From assembly GCA_040904765.1 (NCBI GenBank), contig JBBDST010000044.1:1-24636 (forward strand): a stretch of DNA of 24,636 nt, given 5' to 3'. This document shows, in pieces, positions 23,286-24,636 of the stretch. The DNA is from JBBDST01 sp040904765. Lineage in GTDB: Bacteria > Actinomycetota > Nitriliruptoria > Nitriliruptorales > Nitriliruptoraceae. A model generated the notes under the pieces. The model saw only the letters and a list, made by a program, of their open reading frames with translations, made no database searches and was not told where the DNA came from. How positions within the stretch are numbered: position 1 is the stretch's first letter; each line of letters opens with the position of its first letter. The translations under genes and the position numbers were made by a program.

Positions 23286-24137
23286 CTAGTGAGTGCCGTT
23301 CTGAAAGCCTCGGGCCATCGCGGTTCCCAGCACGAGCATCACCGGAATAATCTGCCGAAACTCGTGTGTGGTGGCTTCAATCACTGCCCGAACTTCAGGG
23401 GTGAACGAGATGTTTGCCTGTTCAGCCAGTGGCTTTGCTACAGCCAGTGCATCGGTGCGGCTTGTCTCAATCGTGGCTGCAAGAGCGCCATTGTTGCCGA
23501 CCACATACCCGTACAGCGCACCGAGCAGCACCGGGTAGGCGGCAAAGTGCCGCAGTAATGTCGGTCTGATCGTGTCAGCCAGCTGTGGGGCTAGCCGATC
23601 GCGCAACGCACCGATCAGCACTGCACTTGCTGGCGGCGTATCGTCCCATGCAATGAGTGGCAGCAACTCGTCGTCACCGTTGAATGAAACCTCAACGTCA
23701 GCATCGATGGCCAGTGGCGCAACATCAGCCCCATCGTCAAACACAGCGCGTGCAAGTACCGAAAAAAGCACCAAGTGCATTGCGTTCGCACGGTTAAAAT
23801 ATCGTAAGGTGGCCCGTACGCGGGCCCGCATGTCGGGTTCTACGCCGGCTGCTTTCAACAACGGCGCATCAAGAGCAAACGCGCCCGGTAGTGTCACCCG
23901 CTGTTCTATCAGCGCACCAGCCTGATGCAGGCTGTGACTGTCATATAGGGGAACTACCTGTTCCCAGAACGCTTTCAGTACGTCACTGCCAGCAAACGCG
24001 AGCCGCCGGTAGAACAGGTTGATGCCCGGAAGGCCGCTGACGTTGCGGATCTCGGTATAGATCGCCGCGATTGTTTGATCAGCGGTTGATTCCGGGATTT
24101 CGTCGTGGTTTGCTGCAGTCACTTGATTACTCGCCAT
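23286..24137 (-). CDS. DehI-like all-helical protein (possible halocarboxylic acid dehalogenase family)
   Basis: A 283-residue, mostly helical soluble protein without signal or membrane span. The opening AAIYTEIRNVSGLPGINLFYRRLAF resembles the repeat start of DehI-type 2-haloacid dehalogenases, which have two similar helical repeats; a second weaker echo, TIRPTLLRHFAAYPVLLGALYG, begins near residue 188, as expected for that pseudo-dimer. DehI enzymes hydrolyse 2-haloalkanoic acids using an Asp/Asn pair; I could not place these residues with confidence, and many family relatives probably do other chemistry. Its start overlaps the upstream cysteine-hydrolase gene by 11 bp, so both are co-expressed. 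Confidence 0.55.
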   Translation of the reverse strand: MASNQVTAANHDEIPESTADQTIAAIYTEIRNVSGLPGINLFYRRLAFAGSDVLKAFWEQVVPLYDSHSLHQAGALIEQRVTLPGAFALDAPLLKAAGVEPDMRARVRATLRYFNRANAMHLVLFSVLARAVFDDGADVAPLAIDADVEVSFNGDDELLPLIAWDDTPPASAVLIGALRDRLAPQLADTIRPTLLRHFAAYPVLLGALYGYVVGNNGALAATIETSRTDALAVAKPLAEQANISFTPEVRAVIEATTHEFRQIIPVMLVLGTAMARGFQNGTH

Positions 24138-24636
24138 TAGGAACCTCGGACAGGTAGTGCAAGACGTCGCCGACGTTCACAACATCGCCATACTTCGCGT
24201 CGATGTCAAACAGGTTGGCGGCATGCGGGACTGCGGCCCGGTCGCCGACCGCTTCTGCAGGCACGATCACGCGATAGCCGTGAGATGACGCGTCGATTGC
24301 TGCGGCACGGATGCAGCCAGATGTTGATACGCCGGTAACGATTAGGGTGTCAATGTTGAGGTGCACCATGAGTGCGGCAAGGTTTGTCTGAAAGAACGCT
24401 GAACCGCGCTTCTTCACCACAACAAAGTCGCTGTCTTGGGGGGTCAACCCGGGGTGAATTTCGGCGCCTTTGGAGCCTTCTTGTAGGTTGCGTAGCGCCG
24501 GAATCTTCTTGCCCCACACGCCCGCATCAACCAGATCTTCGCGGTAGAACGTTTTGGCGTAAAACACCGGCACGTTTTTTGCGCGAGCTGCGTCAAGCAC
24601 AGAAGCGATCTGGTCGACGAGGTCACCTGGGTCTGA
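24127..24636 (-). CDS. Isochorismatase-family cysteine hydrolase, N-terminus beyond window
   Basis: The visible 169 codons run off the right edge; the frame stays open to the last base (SDPGDLVDQIASVLDAARAKN), so the start lies outside. Catalytic features are present: the lysine in FVVVKKRGSAF, the non-proline cis-peptide and nucleophile in TGVSTSGCIRAAAIDASSHGY. The GVSTSGCIRA stretch resembles N-carbamoylsarcosine amidohydrolase more than isochorismatase or nicotinamidase, so an amide or carbamoyl hydrolase is likely. The first catalytic Asp should lie upstream of the window. It overlaps the DehI-like gene by 11 bp and is probably the first or an early gene of an operon ending in the MFS transporter. 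Confidence 0.85.
   Translation of the reverse strand, partial: SDPGDLVDQIASVLDAARAKNVPVFYAKTFYREDLVDAGVWGKKIPALRNLQEGSKGAEIHPGLTPQDSDFVVVKKRGSAFFQTNLAALMVHLNIDTLIVTGVSTSGCIRAAAIDASSHGYRVIVPAEAVGDRAAVPHAANLFDIDAKYGDVVNVGDVLHYLSEVPNGE

Overview
The window reads as chromosomal DNA of an actinobacterium, most likely a marine or freshwater member of the Acidimicrobiia. This is inference from moderately high GC, frequent GTG/TTG starts, stop-start overlaps, an actinobacterial Ssd/TadZ-type pilus ATPase, an Rpf-type muralytic domain and the separate PurS/PurQ/PurL set. No rRNA, tRNA, insertion sequence, prophage or CRISPR array was seen, and nothing points to recent transfer.

Layout. (1) 1-328 (-): N-terminal part of an amidohydrolase with its own likely promoter. 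(2) 487-5281 (-): five tightly overlapping Flp/Tad pilus assembly genes (SAF/CpaB-like, TadZ/CpaE, CpaF/TadA, TadB, TadC); no pilin, prepilin peptidase or TadE/F genes are present. (3) 5354-7311 (+): a two-gene redox module, a thioredoxin-fold protein followed by a UGSC-motif protein. The second gene is interrupted by an in-frame TGA at 7072-7074 that is best read as selenocysteine, with a SECIS-like hairpin directly downstream. (4) 7422-7679 (+): a small excisionase/MerR-type HTH protein. (5) 7633-16519 (-): a purine biosynthesis cluster, in transcription order purS, an unknown membrane protein, purQ, then purL, purK, purE, purF, a LysM protein and an unknown protein. A tiny membrane-protein gene on the other strand separates purQ from purL. 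(6) 16571-17626 (-): a secreted SLH x3 / coiled coil / Rpf-like cell-wall protein. (7) 17882-21957 (+): an acyl-CoA catabolism group (HSD10-type 3-hydroxyacyl-CoA dehydrogenase, PaaG-like enoyl-CoA hydratase, HMG-CoA-lyase-like enzyme, CaiB/BaiF CoA-transferase). (8) 21996-24636 (-): MFS transporter, a DehI-like helical protein and a truncated isochorismatase-family cysteine hydrolase.

How they work together. Region 5 covers five steps of de novo IMP synthesis (PurF, PurSQL, PurK, PurE). Region 7 looks like beta-oxidation or branched-chain acyl-CoA degradation. The most notable object is the selenoprotein module: it predicts that this organism carries selA, selB, selC and selD outside the window. 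The second most notable is an HMG-CoA-lyase-like enzyme that keeps the metal ligands but has lost the catalytic-loop cysteine.
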